64,000 nt of DNA from CAYZJB01 sp964478735 (GCA_964478735.1 CAYZJB010000007.1:8856-72855); one strand, 5' to 3'; numbered from the stretch's first letter, positions 8,309 to 17,880 are shown. The notes: generated by a model from the sequence alone, not told the origin. Numbers and translations are program-made.

Positions 8309-9220
8309 CTAGGTCCGTATCATTTCAAACAGCTCCAATAACCGGTCCAAATCGTCGAGTGAATAGTACTCGATTTCAACGGTTCCTCCATCTTCCCGAT
8401 GTTTGATTTTTACCTTCGTTCCAAACTTCTGTCGGAGTCGGTCTTCCAGAGCGTCGATATGCGGACTGGTTGTCCGCGTTTCTGACGTATGTTGTCCTGT
8501 TTTCGACTTTTTACCTTCGATTACCGTCAGCGCTTTTCGCACCAACTCTTCGGTTTTTCGAACGGACAGCCCCTTATGGACAATCGATTCCCATAGTCGA
8601 ATCTGCAGGTCGGTCGACGGCAGCGCGATCAAGGCTCTCCCGTGCCCGATGGTGATCTCTTCTTTTTTGAGGCTGTCCTGAATCTTCGGCGGCAGCTTGA
8701 GCAACCGGATGATATTCGTGATCGTCGTCCGGTCTTTGCCGATTTTTTGAGCGACCTGATCCTGCGTCAAACGGCACTGGTCGATCAGCTGTTGATATCC
8801 CTCGGCCAGTTCGATCGGGTTCAGCTTTTCACGTTGGACGTTTTCGATGATCGCCAGTTCCAGCATCTCATCGTCAGTCACGTCTTCGCGTACGTACGCC
8901 GGTAATACCGTCAGACCTGCCATTTTGGACGCCCGCCAGCGCCGTTCCCCTGCAATGAGCTCAAATCCATCGGCCACTTTGCGCACCGTGATCGGTTGGA
9001 TTATACCGTTCTCCAAAATCGATTGTTTGAGCTCTTCCAGCGCCTGCGGATCGAATTCTTTTCTCGGCTGAAAGGGGTTGGCTCTAATCTTGGAAATTGC
9101 GATTTCCGAGACGCCGACATCGGCATGTTTCAATGTTCCGTCGGATGAGAGACTTCCGCTCGGAATCAATGCACTCAGACCCTTGCCAAGACCGGTATTT
9201 TTCTTGAATTTTTGTTCCAT
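8309..9220 (-). CDS. parB: ParB/Spo0J chromosome-partitioning CTPase
   Basis: 303 aa, typical for chromosomal ParB. The N-terminal part reads NTGLGKGLSALIP. The ParB/sulfiredoxin-like domain follows with NPFQPRKEFD, ITVRKVADGFELIAGERRWRA (GERR box, CTP-binding in the family) and ENVQREKLNPIELAEGY. A helix-turn-helix region (about 140-200, KIGKDRTTITNIIRLLKLP) and a C-terminal dimerisation part complete it. It acts with ParA to segregate parS-bearing chromosome regions. The start overlaps the parA stop by one base. No full parS was found in the window. It is probably a chromosomal rather than a plasmid copy, given its surroundings. Confidence 0.96.
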   Translation of the reverse strand: MEQKFKKNTGLGKGLSALIPSGSLSSDGTLKHADVGVSEIAISKIRANPFQPRKEFDPQALEELKQSILENGIIQPITVRKVADGFELIAGERRWRASKMAGLTVLPAYVREDVTDDEMLELAIIENVQREKLNPIELAEGYQQLIDQCRLTQDQVAQKIGKDRTTITNIIRLLKLPPKIQDSLKKEEITIGHGRALIALPSTDLQIRLWESIVHKGLSVRKTEELVRKALTVIEGKKSKTGQHTSETRTTSPHIDALEDRLRQKFGTKVKIKHREDGGTVEIEYYSLDDLDRLLELFEMIRT

Positions 9221-9999
9221 TAGACCTGCTGAGGCTCCAGCACATTTGCGATGATTTCTTTGGCCAGCCCCATGTAGTCCTGAGCCCCGACGGAAGCGGG
9301 ATCGTACGATAGAATCGGCTTGCCGTAACTCGGTGCCTCGCCAAGTTTGATGTTCCGGTGAATGACGTTTTTAAAGACTTTATCTTTGAAGTATTCTTTT
9401 ACCTCATTGACGACCTGATTGGATAAATTGAGTCGACTGTCAAACATGGTCATGAGCACGCCTTCAATGGTAAGGGCCGAATTCAAATGCCGCTGGACGA
9501 GGCGGATCGTGTTGAGCAACTGCCGTAAACCTTCGAGGGCATAGTACTCACACTGGATCGGTATCAGTACGGTATCGGACGCCGTCAGGGCATTAAGCGT
9601 GAGTAGTCCAAGAGACGGCGGACAGTCGATCAGGACAAATTCATACTGGTCACGGACAGGGGCAATGGCGTTAAGAAACATTTTTTCACGGTCTTCGAGC
9701 CCGACCAGCTCGATTTCCGCTCCCACCAGCCGGATATGAGCCGGCAGCAACTCCATTTTGGCCATCATGGTAGCAATGATCGCCTGCGACGCCGGCATGT
9801 TCTGAATGAGGATTTCGTATGAGCTCTTTTCAATTTTTTCGACGTCAAAGCCAAGACCGGTTGTGGCATTGGCTTGGGGATCCATATCAACGATCAGCGT
9901 TCGTTTGCCTGAGTGAGCCAGGCATGACGCCAGGTTGATCGCGGTCGTCGTTTTACCGACCCCGCCCTTCTGGTTGGCTATGGCGATGATTCGCCCCAT
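9220..9999 (-). CDS. parA: ParA/Soj partition ATPase
   Basis: 259 aa, the compact chromosomal Soj type without an N-terminal DNA-binding extension. The deviant Walker A motif KGGVGKTT lies at residues 11-18, Walker A' is VDMDPQANATTG, and Walker B is FVLIDCPPSLG. It partners with ParB directly downstream. A GGAG lies upstream of the ATG. A possible promoter with TTGAAT-17-TACCTT falls in the 76-bp gap between it and the methyltransferase gene. The gene could also be read through from the long operon upstream. Confidence 0.96.
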   Translation of the reverse strand: MGRIIAIANQKGGVGKTTTAINLASCLAHSGKRTLIVDMDPQANATTGLGFDVEKIEKSSYEILIQNMPASQAIIATMMAKMELLPAHIRLVGAEIELVGLEDREKMFLNAIAPVRDQYEFVLIDCPPSLGLLTLNALTASDTVLIPIQCEYYALEGLRQLLNTIRLVQRHLNSALTIEGVLMTMFDSRLNLSNQVVNEVKEYFKDKVFKNVIHRNIKLGEAPSYGKPILSYDPASVGAQDYMGLAKEIIANVLEPQQV

Positions 10000-10075
10000 T
10001 CTCTACTCCGTTTTCAATATGTTGCGCAAGGTAGTGACACATGCAGACTTATTCAATTCATTTCGTGAAACATTC

Positions 10076-10867
10076 TCACGGTGTTCCACGCCGTTTTAGT
10101 ATAAGATACACGCCCATGATGGAGATTTCTCGCAGCCAGGGGATTCGTCCAAGCCATTGTGCCTTCCTGGGTTTGATTCCATAGCGGATTTCAAACGATG
10201 GACGAATGAAATAATCGTGTTCCCTTTGAATTTCGAAGACCGAACGTCGGATGTGTTTTTTTAAACTTCGGATCGTTGTTTTTGATTCCTGTATTTCGGC
10301 CGCGACACGATAGGCCGGTTCGTTCCCATTCTCCATGGCCTTCACTAATCGTAAATACAAATGTTTCGGTAGAAATTGCACGTATGGCAACCGGGTCAGA
10401 AGTCGTTTTGAATACACCTGTTGATGTGCGCCATACGGGGAATAGAACGGTGGAAAAGTCATCAGAATATGACCATCGGGAGCAAGTAATTCGTCACAGG
10501 CCGAAAACATGTTGTCTTTGGCGGTAATATGTTCGATCACGTCACGAAAGATGATCAGGTCATAACGATCGGCGTATCGCGGGCGTTCCCTAAGATCGAA
10601 AATGTCAGCCGTGACGTATTCGACACGGTTGGTGCCGAGACGCGTGAACTCAAACGGTGTAATATCGAGCCCGACCGCCCGTGCCGAGCTCTCGGCAAAC
10701 GCCTCGATGACCCCGCCGCTTCCGCATCCGATTTCAAATATTTTTTTTCCGTCAATCGAGATGCCTTCCGCTTTCAGCATCGGAATCAGATATTTTTTTG
10801 CGAGAAGATTCTGATACGTCCAGTAATATTCCTGCCAGTCTTTGAATTGCGACGGTTTGATCATCAC
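10076..10867 (-). CDS. Class I SAM-dependent methyltransferase
   Basis: 263 aa. Motif I is FEIGCGSGGVIEAF (about 45-60), followed by VGLDITP and YDLIIFRDVIEHI, a Methyltransf_11/23 pattern. The C-terminal third is basic and contains a possible membrane-associating stretch near the end. Its start overlaps the stop of the GT-C gene by 4 bp, so the two are likely coupled. The neighbour makes or modifies surface glycans, so the acceptor could be a sugar or lipid (inference). No closer substrate assignment is possible. Confidence 0.85.
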   Translation of the reverse strand: MMIKPSQFKDWQEYYWTYQNLLAKKYLIPMLKAEGISIDGKKIFEIGCGSGGVIEAFAESSARAVGLDITPFEFTRLGTNRVEYVTADIFDLRERPRYADRYDLIIFRDVIEHITAKDNMFSACDELLAPDGHILMTFPPFYSPYGAHQQVYSKRLLTRLPYVQFLPKHLYLRLVKAMENGNEPAYRVAAEIQESKTTIRSLKKHIRRSVFEIQREHDYFIRPSFEIRYGIKPRKAQWLGRIPWLREISIMGVYLILKRRGTP

Positions 10868-12468
10868 ATCTTGATTTTTTCAAACACCAGCATACCGAAT
10901 TTGCGGTCCGAGGAGATAAACTGTTGCACCAGTTTGAACCGTGGATCATTAAGGATGGAGTCCTGCTGGACGTTGCTTTCCAGGCGCCAGCTGTAGTGGG
11001 AGTCCCATGCCACGACGGAACCCACGGGAAGCGCAGCGAGATTTTCCGAACGCATTTTGACGTAGTGCGCATTGACCGGGTTCGGTTCCGTCATGTTGAG
11101 CAGGTAGTAGTTGGAATCGTCGAAAAAATGAAACCACGGATGGACAACCGCCGTTTTGTCGACCCTGCCCTTGTATTTTTCATGGTAAAAGTCCGTAAAC
11201 TGCCGAACGGCAACGTGCTCCGGGGCCAGCTTCCACGGTTTTTCTTTGACCAGGAAATAAACGACGGACATCCCTAATACGTACAACGCCGCAACGTTGA
11301 CGAAAAAAGACGAGCGAAAACGGACGTATTGGTACATCAAAAATATTGCAGTAAATCCGGCGGCGATGAAAAATTTTACATGCTCCTTCTGATCTGTAAG
11401 AAAATAATGCCCGACCAATTCAAATGAATAAAACGATAGAACGATCAAGGTGCAGCCGACCGCGGCGATCATCACCCAAACGCGCCGATCGTTTTCCGTT
11501 TCAGGACGGTTATCAAACGCCGTCCGGAACCCATTCAACGCATATAACGCCATCAGCGGACTGATGGCGACGAAATGGCGCAGGAAGCCAATCGAGGCAA
11601 CGTTCCCTTTCCAGTAAAAATACACGTGCATGGCAAATACCAGGACTACGGACGTATTGATGATATTCAGGCGCAGGCGGCGGATGTCGGCGACCAGTTG
11701 AATCAACATCAGCACAAATACGATCGGTCCGACGATAAAAATGAAACGCTTGAAATAATGGTCGAAGGGGCCGTTGGCATAAAGTCCGTGACCGAAGCTG
11801 CCTGCCGTCGTCCATAAAAATAACGGATCGCCCTTTAGGATCATTCCGGCGATCTGATACAACACCAGCCCGGCGCCAAGTATCAGGATCGGCCGGTATT
11901 TTTTTTGCAAAAGGAACTGTATTGCAAAAATGGGTAAAATCAACGTGAGCTCGGTTCGAGCCAACGGGGCCAGGCTCCACGCGAAGGCCGCCATCAATGG
12001 CTGATCGCGATAAAAAAAATACATGCCCGACGCGAGACAAAACGCGGCGAGGGGTTCCGTAGACAGACTCCAACCCGTCATAAAAAAAAGAGGTTGAAAG
12101 ACTAACAACGGAATGGCGAGCCAAGACCATTCTCGATTCGACGATCGTGCCGCCAGATACGTGAGAACGGTCGTTCCAATGGTCAGTACGAGCGTGGTCC
12201 AGGAGCATACCCAGTAGCCGAATTTCGCCGGCAAAAAGAAAAACAGGATCGCCAGCGGCCTCCCCCAACTGTCGACAAAATATGCCGGATTATACGCCGC
12301 GGCCTGAGCCATGAAATAACGACCGATATTATCGTCATCATACGGGCGCGGCGACTGAAGAAGATAGACGACAAAAAGTACAACGCATCCACCCAGCAAC
12401 AGCCAGGGACCTTTGGAGGCTAGAAATGACGGCGACCGATCGGTTGCAATTGTTATGTTTTTTTTCAT
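10864..12468 (-). CDS. Polytopic membrane protein, GT-C fold glycosyltransferase-like
   Basis: 534 aa with about ten predicted membrane helices. An N-terminal loop after helix 1 has PYDDDNIGRYF and SWGRPLA, the acidic pattern expected for the GT-C active site. The C-terminal about 110 residues form a soluble domain after the last helix. GT-C enzymes use polyprenyl-phosphate sugars to glycosylate lipids or proteins at the periplasmic face. The ATG lies 5 bp after the preceding stop and the gene overlaps the methyltransferase gene. The family is recognised by topology and motif only; donor and acceptor are unknown. Confidence 0.7.
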   Translation of the reverse strand: MKKNITIATDRSPSFLASKGPWLLLGGCVVLFVVYLLQSPRPYDDDNIGRYFMAQAAAYNPAYFVDSWGRPLAILFFFLPAKFGYWVCSWTTLVLTIGTTVLTYLAARSSNREWSWLAIPLLVFQPLFFMTGWSLSTEPLAAFCLASGMYFFYRDQPLMAAFAWSLAPLARTELTLILPIFAIQFLLQKKYRPILILGAGLVLYQIAGMILKGDPLFLWTTAGSFGHGLYANGPFDHYFKRFIFIVGPIVFVLMLIQLVADIRRLRLNIINTSVVLVFAMHVYFYWKGNVASIGFLRHFVAISPLMALYALNGFRTAFDNRPETENDRRVWVMIAAVGCTLIVLSFYSFELVGHYFLTDQKEHVKFFIAAGFTAIFLMYQYVRFRSSFFVNVAALYVLGMSVVYFLVKEKPWKLAPEHVAVRQFTDFYHEKYKGRVDKTAVVHPWFHFFDDSNYYLLNMTEPNPVNAHYVKMRSENLAALPVGSVVAWDSHYSWRLESNVQQDSILNDPRFKLVQQFISSDRKFGMLVFEKIKM

Positions 12469-12473
12469 GTTTC

Positions 12474-13157
12474 TTACCAGTGTCGGGTGAGTTGGAGTAG
12501 CCAGATATCCTGTTGCCCCGATGGCATCAAGGGACGATAAGAAAAGCCGACATGTATTCCGCGATCACGCTGTAAACGCCTGTACGCCCGTGACGCGCTG
12601 ACCATGCCGATGACGTGATTTACAAAAACGCCGTAAAGCGTAAATTCCGAATAACGTTTGAACGATCGCGATCGGATACGAAGGTTGTCATATTTGACCC
12701 TGCCTTTTTCCGAATCCCATCTCCAGTAATTATCGGGAGTTTCCGCGTATAAATTGCCTTCAGGCCCGGTGAAGCGGCGCTGAACGTCGTTGTAAACGAA
12801 GATGTCGGTGAACTTTCCGATATTCGACACGTACCCGTCGGGTTTGGTCGCCGACCAGTCGACTCCCGCATGGGTGGCCGCGAGCGCCCGGGCATCGTCC
12901 CTGACCCAGCCGCTATAGGATGAGAGATACACGTGGGATCCCCATAGGACCATTTCACTTACAAACCACGTCCTACCGGTCCCCCATTCTGACCATTTCC
13001 AATCCTTCAGATAGAGTTCCCCAAGGCCTGGAACTAAAAATGAATAAATGATCGCTTTCCCTCGCGATTTATCCAGACCCGTATTGCCGGCCGCTTCCTG
13101 TCCGTGAATTCCCGTACTTATGATCCATGCGACCAGAAAAATCGATCGCGTTCTCAT
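12474..13157 (-). CDS. Hypothetical envelope protein, DUF5683-like
   Basis: 227 aa when started at MRTRSIFLVAW, which has a GAAAGGG ribosome site 5 nt upstream and clears the preceding kinase gene by 13 bp; the longer frame to 13319 overlaps the kinase and is unlikely. A cleavable signal peptide (about 1-19, ending near GIHGQ) is followed by LVPGLGELYLKDW, the PGxGxxY pattern of DUF5683-type small membrane/outer-membrane associated proteins. A Trp/Tyr-rich region has no recognisable catalytic motif. It sits between a histidine kinase and a GT-C protein in one operon. Function unknown. Confidence 0.65.
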   Translation of the reverse strand: MRTRSIFLVAWIISTGIHGQEAAGNTGLDKSRGKAIIYSFLVPGLGELYLKDWKWSEWGTGRTWFVSEMVLWGSHVYLSSYSGWVRDDARALAATHAGVDWSATKPDGYVSNIGKFTDIFVYNDVQRRFTGPEGNLYAETPDNYWRWDSEKGRVKYDNLRIRSRSFKRYSEFTLYGVFVNHVIGMVSASRAYRRLQRDRGIHVGFSYRPLMPSGQQDIWLLQLTRHW

Positions 13158-13170
13158 ATCGCCCTTTCGT

Positions 13171-14583
13171 TCATGTTTGGGGAAATTTGACGACGCACGT
13201 CGTTCCCTCATTCGGAACGGAAAAAATGTGAATGGATCCGTTGTTAATTTCAACCAGCATTTTGACAATGGCCAGGCCGAGGCCCGAGCCTTGTTCTTTG
13301 GTTGTAAAAAACGGATCAAAAATTCGCTCGAGAGTTTCGCCGGTCATCCCGTGCCCGCGATCACGGATGGACAGTACACACTGCATGCCGTCGGGATGCG
13401 CTTCGATGGAGATTTCGCCTCCCTCGTTGCTGGAATGAATGGCATTTTCGATAAGGTTGACCAGAACCTGACGCAAATGGCCGGCGTCCGCAACCAGGGT
13501 CGGTTGTCGAAGCTTCATTTGAAACGACAATTTTTTCTCAAAAATTTCACGAGCGAACAGATCACGGACGCTGGCGATCAGCGGTTCAAGGTCGTTGACG
13601 CGGGGTAAAGCGGTTTGGGGTCCCGCAAATTCCTGAAAATCGGACAGGATCTTCTTCATGGCGTCGATTTCATGTATGATTTTTCCGACCTGTTTACGTT
13701 CGCTGTCGCCGTTAAGCGATTTTTTCAGCAGGTGTGCGTAGATTTCGATTCCTCCCAGTGGATTTCGGAGTTCGTGGGCGACCCCGGCAAGCATGGTTTT
13801 CAAATACTGGTCGCGGCGGAGTATGTTTTCCCTCATCGCGTCCATCGTGCGGCCAAGAAAGCCGACCTCGTCCGAGCTTCGTACCTGGATCGGGTGGTCC
13901 AGCCTGCCCTCACCGATGCGCTGCGCTTCATGCATCAAGTGTTGTACTGGCGTCGAGATCGTTCGGGCGAAATAATAGGCTAGCAAAATCGAGACGACGA
14001 TTCCGATGACCCCGACCGTAATCAGGTGAAACTCGATGCGTTTGATGAGGTACAAAAATGTCGCGCTCCCATCGACTGCGACGACGCCGCGGATTTCGTT
14101 ACGCACGGTCATCGGGACGAACGCCGTTTTGTACAGCTTGCCGTCATAGCTTTCAAATAGAACGGAATGGGACGGCAACCCCTGCAGCGTACGCTCAAAT
14201 TCGAAACGATTGAGTTGCAGCAGCGGGTGCTGGTAACCGATGCGGATGTCCTCATCGGTATCCAGAAGACTGCGGCCGGCCGTGTCGAGAATGGCGATCC
14301 GTTCGACGTTGGTTGCATTTTTTAAGTCTTCCAGTTTTTTTCGAAAGCGGGTGTACGTCCGTCCCCTTTCATCGCCCTCGCGTAGCAAGCTGACGACTTC
14401 GGTGTTGATTTGTAACGTTGCGGCCTGTGCGACGGCAAGAAGCTTGCGTCCCAGCTCTTCATCCAGGCTGTCTTCCGTGTAGTAGTAATGCAACACCCCG
14501 CTGATCGAAAAAATGGCAAAACAAAACAGGCTGATCAGGATAATCAACTTGTACTGAATTTTCGAAAACACGAGGCGCCACAT
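13171..14583 (-). CDS. Sensor histidine kinase (orphan)
   Basis: 470 aa. Membrane helix 1 is about 13-33 and an extracytoplasmic sensor domain about 36-180. Helix 2 is about 186-206 and HAMP about 207-260. The HisKA box AGVAHELRNPLGG carries phospho-acceptor His270. The HATPase_c domain has the N box NLIENAIHSS (Asn380), DRGHGMTGE, and FFTTKEQGSGLGLAIVKML. All catalytic boxes are intact. No response regulator is adjacent, so its partner is elsewhere. It lies 3 bp after xerD in an operon with metabolic and envelope genes. The sensor region has a Cache/PAS-like look but I do not assign a ligand. Confidence 0.93.
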   Translation of the reverse strand: MWRLVFSKIQYKLIILISLFCFAIFSISGVLHYYYTEDSLDEELGRKLLAVAQAATLQINTEVVSLLREGDERGRTYTRFRKKLEDLKNATNVERIAILDTAGRSLLDTDEDIRIGYQHPLLQLNRFEFERTLQGLPSHSVLFESYDGKLYKTAFVPMTVRNEIRGVVAVDGSATFLYLIKRIEFHLITVGVIGIVVSILLAYYFARTISTPVQHLMHEAQRIGEGRLDHPIQVRSSDEVGFLGRTMDAMRENILRRDQYLKTMLAGVAHELRNPLGGIEIYAHLLKKSLNGDSERKQVGKIIHEIDAMKKILSDFQEFAGPQTALPRVNDLEPLIASVRDLFAREIFEKKLSFQMKLRQPTLVADAGHLRQVLVNLIENAIHSSNEGGEISIEAHPDGMQCVLSIRDRGHGMTGETLERIFDPFFTTKEQGSGLGLAIVKMLVEINNGSIHIFSVPNEGTTCVVKFPQT

Positions 14584-14586
14584 GAT

Positions 14587-15474
14587 CTATCCGCGTGGAT
14601 GAAACGTTTTGTGGACCTGTTTGAGGTATTCCCGGTCGATATGAGTGTAAATCTGCGTTGTGCTGATGTCGGCATGTCCGAGTAATTCCTGGACGACGCG
14701 CAGGTCGGCCCCTCCCTCGAGAAGGTGGGTGGCAAACGTGTGACGGAAAGTATGAGGGGTGACCGCTTTATGAATACCCGCCTGATCGACGTATTTTTTC
14801 AAAATCTTCCAGAATCCCATGCGGCTCATTTTTTTTCCCTGCGCATTCAGGTACAAGATGTCCGCCGAATGGCGTGAGGCGAGATGTGGCCTGGCTTTTT
14901 CGATGTAATAGATCAGCCAGTCGGCCGCCGCCTGACCCAGCGGGACCAGGCGTTCTTTCGATCCTTTTCCAAGTACACGGATGAATCGTTCCGTGGGATT
15001 GACATTATTTCTTTTGACCGTGAGTAATTCGGTAATGCGTAATCCACACGCATACAGCATTTCCATCATGGCCCGGTCTCGAATGCCTAAAAACGTCATT
15101 GTATCCGGCTGCCGCAGGATCGCCTCCATTTCCGATACGTCGAGAACCGAGGGCAGCGTTTTCGGGAGTTTCGGGAGATCGACGTACTCCGCCGGATCTT
15201 GGGTGATGATGGATTCTTCGAGCATAAAACGATTGAGCGTGCGGATGGCCGACAGGTTGCGCGATATGCTTTTGGGTGACAGTCCCAGTTGATCGAGGGA
15301 CCGAACGTAATGCGCGATGTGACTGCGTTGGACCGTTTCCGGTTCCGTCACGGATTGTGATTGAAGGTAATTGACGTACCGCTGAACGTCGCGGCGATAG
15401 GCGTCGACCGTATGAGGTGATAAATTTTGTTCGATGGTCAGGTGATCCAGGAAACGGGAAATGGGCCAGCCCAT
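14587..15474 (-). CDS. xerD: Tyrosine recombinase XerC/XerD
   Basis: 295 aa, the normal Xer length. An N-terminal SAM-like core-binding domain (about 1-90) precedes the catalytic domain with the full set Arg146, Lys170, His241, Arg244, His267 and nucleophile Tyr276. The box is HTFRHTFATHLLEGG...LLGHADISTTQIYTH. It resolves chromosome dimers at dif in the family. Its ATG overlaps the add stop by one base. No transposon or phage genes surround it, so it is the housekeeping enzyme rather than an integrase. XerD versus XerC cannot be settled from one copy. Confidence 0.93.
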   Translation of the reverse strand: MGWPISRFLDHLTIEQNLSPHTVDAYRRDVQRYVNYLQSQSVTEPETVQRSHIAHYVRSLDQLGLSPKSISRNLSAIRTLNRFMLEESIITQDPAEYVDLPKLPKTLPSVLDVSEMEAILRQPDTMTFLGIRDRAMMEMLYACGLRITELLTVKRNNVNPTERFIRVLGKGSKERLVPLGQAAADWLIYYIEKARPHLASRHSADILYLNAQGKKMSRMGFWKILKKYVDQAGIHKAVTPHTFRHTFATHLLEGGADLRVVQELLGHADISTTQIYTHIDREYLKQVHKTFHPRG

Positions 15475-16571
15475 CAGCTTGTGGCGGCTTTGGAATCCAT
15501 GTAAGTTGACTCGAAGCCGAACGCTTTCAATTCGTCCAGAGCGGTATTGAGCAGAACGGCACGTTCGCGGTACGGCAAAAAAGCGCTTTTGAACCCATTG
15601 ATGATCAGGTTACAAATATCATCAAAACTGAAATCGAACGTTTGTGCCGCCATGAAAAGTTCTTTGGTCAACGTGGTGGCGGACATCAGACGGTTGTCCG
15701 TATTGATCGTCACGCGGAGGCCGTAGTCGTAATAAATCCGCAGCGGGTGCGCGGCATATTCGCGCACGGCTTTTGTCTGAACGTTACTGGAAAGACAGAT
15801 TTCGAGTGGAATCCGGTGATCGTTGATGTAATTGAGCAAGTCACCGTCTTCGATCAGTCGCGTACCGTGGCCGATCCGGTGCGCTCCGCATTCGTGAATG
15901 GCCTGTTTGATCGAGTCCGGGCCATAGGCCTCGCCGGCATGGGCCGTCGTGTTGATATTGTTTTTAAGAATCAGGGCGAAGGCGGCCTGGTGATCGGCGG
16001 CCGGATACCCGTCCTCCTGTCCGGCGAGATCGAATGCCATCACCTTCTTATTTTTATAAGCCACCGTCAGTTCCGCGAGGCGTAGCGATGTATCTGGATT
16101 GATGTTGCGCATGCCGCAGATGATCAGGCCCGTCTTGATCGGGTACATGGCCTCGGCCTTACTGAGGCCGCGGATCACGGCATCGACGATTTCCGGCAAT
16201 CGCAGTCCCTGATTGATATGAAGGATCGGCGAAAAGCGGACCTCAAGATACCGGACATTTTCCTTCGCCGCATCTTCCGCCAGTTCGAATGCAATACGTT
16301 CGATGGCAGCGGCTTCCTGCATAACGGAAAGCGTGACGGCAAAGCCTTTGAGATAATCGACCAGATTTTCGCAACGATCCCCCACTTCGAGATGGTCGCG
16401 TAACTTTGGCGGGTCGGTGTACGGCAGCCGGACGCCCTGCGCTTTCGCAAGTTCGATCAGGGTTTCGACACGGCAGCAGCCGTCAAGGTGACAGTGCAAA
16501 TCCGTCTTCGGAAGTTTGAAGAGGAGTTCTTCCGTTACCTTGATGTTTTTGAGGGCCTTTTTGGAGCTCAT
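15474..16571 (-). CDS. add: Adenosine deaminase family protein
   Basis: 365 aa. Zinc-binding HCH pair in LPKTDLHCHLDG (His26, His28), later TAHAGEAYG (zinc His and catalytic Glu), HRIGHGTRL, and the NTDNRLM box with the metal Asp. The second Asp of the classical DD pair is Asn, as in many bacterial members. The reaction would be adenosine to inosine; related family members act on adenine or aminofutalosine, so the substrate is likely but not proven. It overlaps sucC by 4 bp and xerD by 1 bp. A purine nucleoside phosphorylase lies elsewhere in the window (33343-34164) and could take the inosine. Confidence 0.88.
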   Translation of the reverse strand: MSSKKALKNIKVTEELLFKLPKTDLHCHLDGCCRVETLIELAKAQGVRLPYTDPPKLRDHLEVGDRCENLVDYLKGFAVTLSVMQEAAAIERIAFELAEDAAKENVRYLEVRFSPILHINQGLRLPEIVDAVIRGLSKAEAMYPIKTGLIICGMRNINPDTSLRLAELTVAYKNKKVMAFDLAGQEDGYPAADHQAAFALILKNNINTTAHAGEAYGPDSIKQAIHECGAHRIGHGTRLIEDGDLLNYINDHRIPLEICLSSNVQTKAVREYAAHPLRIYYDYGLRVTINTDNRLMSATTLTKELFMAAQTFDFSFDDICNLIINGFKSAFLPYRERAVLLNTALDELKAFGFESTYMDSKAATS

Positions 16572-17788
16572 GCTTTGACTTTGATCGATTCGACAACCAT
16601 TTGAGCTGCATCCGAGAGTTCATCGGCCACTTTCATCGGGATGCCGCTGTGTTCCAGAATTTTTTTTGCTTCGTCAGCATTGGTACCTTTGAGACGGACA
16701 ATCAGCGGGACTTTGATTTTGACGTTTTTGGCCGCCTGAACGACGCCGTTGGCGATACGATCGCATCGGACGATCCCTCCGAAGATATTGATGAAGATCG
16801 CCCGGACGTTGGGATCTGACAAAATAATACGGAAGCCCGCTTCGACCGTGACCGGGTTCGCACCGCCGCCGACGTCAAGGAAATTGGCCGGTTGTGCGCC
16901 CGCCAGTTTGATGATATCCATAGTGGCCATCGCCAGTCCAGCGCCGTTAACCATACAGCCGACGTTCCCATCGAGCTTGACATAGTTCAAATTCGATTTC
17001 GACGCTTCGACTTCCAACGGATCCTCCTCGTCGAGATCACGCAGCGCGGCGAGCTCCGCATGCCGGTACAGCGCATTATCGTCGAGATTGATCTTGGCGT
17101 CCAGCGCGATCACACGCTGATCTTTTGTAATGACGAGAGGGTTGATCTCGAACAACGACGCGTCGGATCCGGTGAACGCATGGTAGAGCGCTATCGTGAA
17201 TTTGACGAAGTTTTTGTGAATGTCCCCTTCCAAGCCTAGTGCAAAACCGAGCCGTTGAGCCTGATACGTGCGAAATCCAATCGCAGGATCGACGTATTCC
17301 TTCAGGATCTTTTCCGGATGTTCCGCCGCGATCTTTTCAATTTCCACGCCGCCTTCGGTCGAGGCCATGACGACATATTGCGAAGTGGCACGATCCAAAA
17401 CAATGCCGACGTAGAGTTCGCGAGCGATGTCGAGGCCCTCGGCGATGAGTACCTTTTTGATTTTTTTACCGTCCGGCCCGGTCTGATGGGTAACAAGGTA
17501 GTTGCCCAGCATTTTTGAAACATAGTCTTTGAATTTTTCCATGTCGGTCGTGAACTTGACGCCGCCATGCATCAGAACCTCGTTTCGCAACGAATGGTTG
17601 TAAATCGTGCCCTTCCCCCGTCCACCGGCATGAATCTGTGCCTTAATAACCCATGCCGTGACGCCGCGGCTTTTGAACTGTTGGGCGGCTTCCACCGCCT
17701 CTGAAAGAGTCGATGCCGTTATGCCTTCCTGAATGGGTACATTGTATTTTTTCAGAATATCTTTTGCCTGGTATTCATGAATATTCAT
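16568..17788 (-). CDS. sucC: Succinyl-CoA synthetase beta subunit (ADP-forming type)
   Basis: 406 aa. It starts MNIHEYQAKDILKKYNVPI, the standard SucC N terminus, followed by the ATP-grasp domain and the C-terminal CoA-ligase domain (FLDVGGGANP, FINIFGGIVRCDRIA). It catalyses, together with the alpha subunit, succinyl-CoA + ADP + Pi to succinate + CoA + ATP in the TCA cycle. sucD is not next to it in this window, which is unusual since the pair is normally adjacent. GGAGG lies 9 nt before the ATG and a promoter at 17852-17880. It is the first gene of the long minus-strand operon running to parB. Confidence 0.96.
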   Translation of the reverse strand: MNIHEYQAKDILKKYNVPIQEGITASTLSEAVEAAQQFKSRGVTAWVIKAQIHAGGRGKGTIYNHSLRNEVLMHGGVKFTTDMEKFKDYVSKMLGNYLVTHQTGPDGKKIKKVLIAEGLDIARELYVGIVLDRATSQYVVMASTEGGVEIEKIAAEHPEKILKEYVDPAIGFRTYQAQRLGFALGLEGDIHKNFVKFTIALYHAFTGSDASLFEINPLVITKDQRVIALDAKINLDDNALYRHAELAALRDLDEEDPLEVEASKSNLNYVKLDGNVGCMVNGAGLAMATMDIIKLAGAQPANFLDVGGGANPVTVEAGFRIILSDPNVRAIFINIFGGIVRCDRIANGVVQAAKNVKIKVPLIVRLKGTNADEAKKILEHSGIPMKVADELSDAAQMVVESIKVKA

Positions 17789-17851
17789 CGTACCGAACCT
17801 CCGGAAGAATGTGTGCTAAGTGAAAGACTGGCCGTCATTTAAAAGCAGGCG

Positions 17852-17880
17852 AATATAGAAAAAGGGAACAGCGATTCCAA
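17852..17880 (-). promoter_or_regulatory. Promoter of the sucC operon
   Basis: Minus strand TTGGAA (17875-17880), 17-bp spacer, TATATT (17852-17857). Start near 17845, about 57 nt before the sucC ATG. Confidence 0.7.

Noticed and set aside
10057..10072. parS-like site upstream of parA
   Set aside because: Only the right half (CGTGAAACA) fits the parS consensus; 11 of 16 positions match, which is not enough. A similar partial match occurs inside the subtilase gene near 50560.
13158..13319. 54-residue N-terminal extension of the DUF5683-like protein
   Set aside because: It overlaps the histidine kinase gene, lacks a signal peptide and a ribosome site. The inner Met has both.
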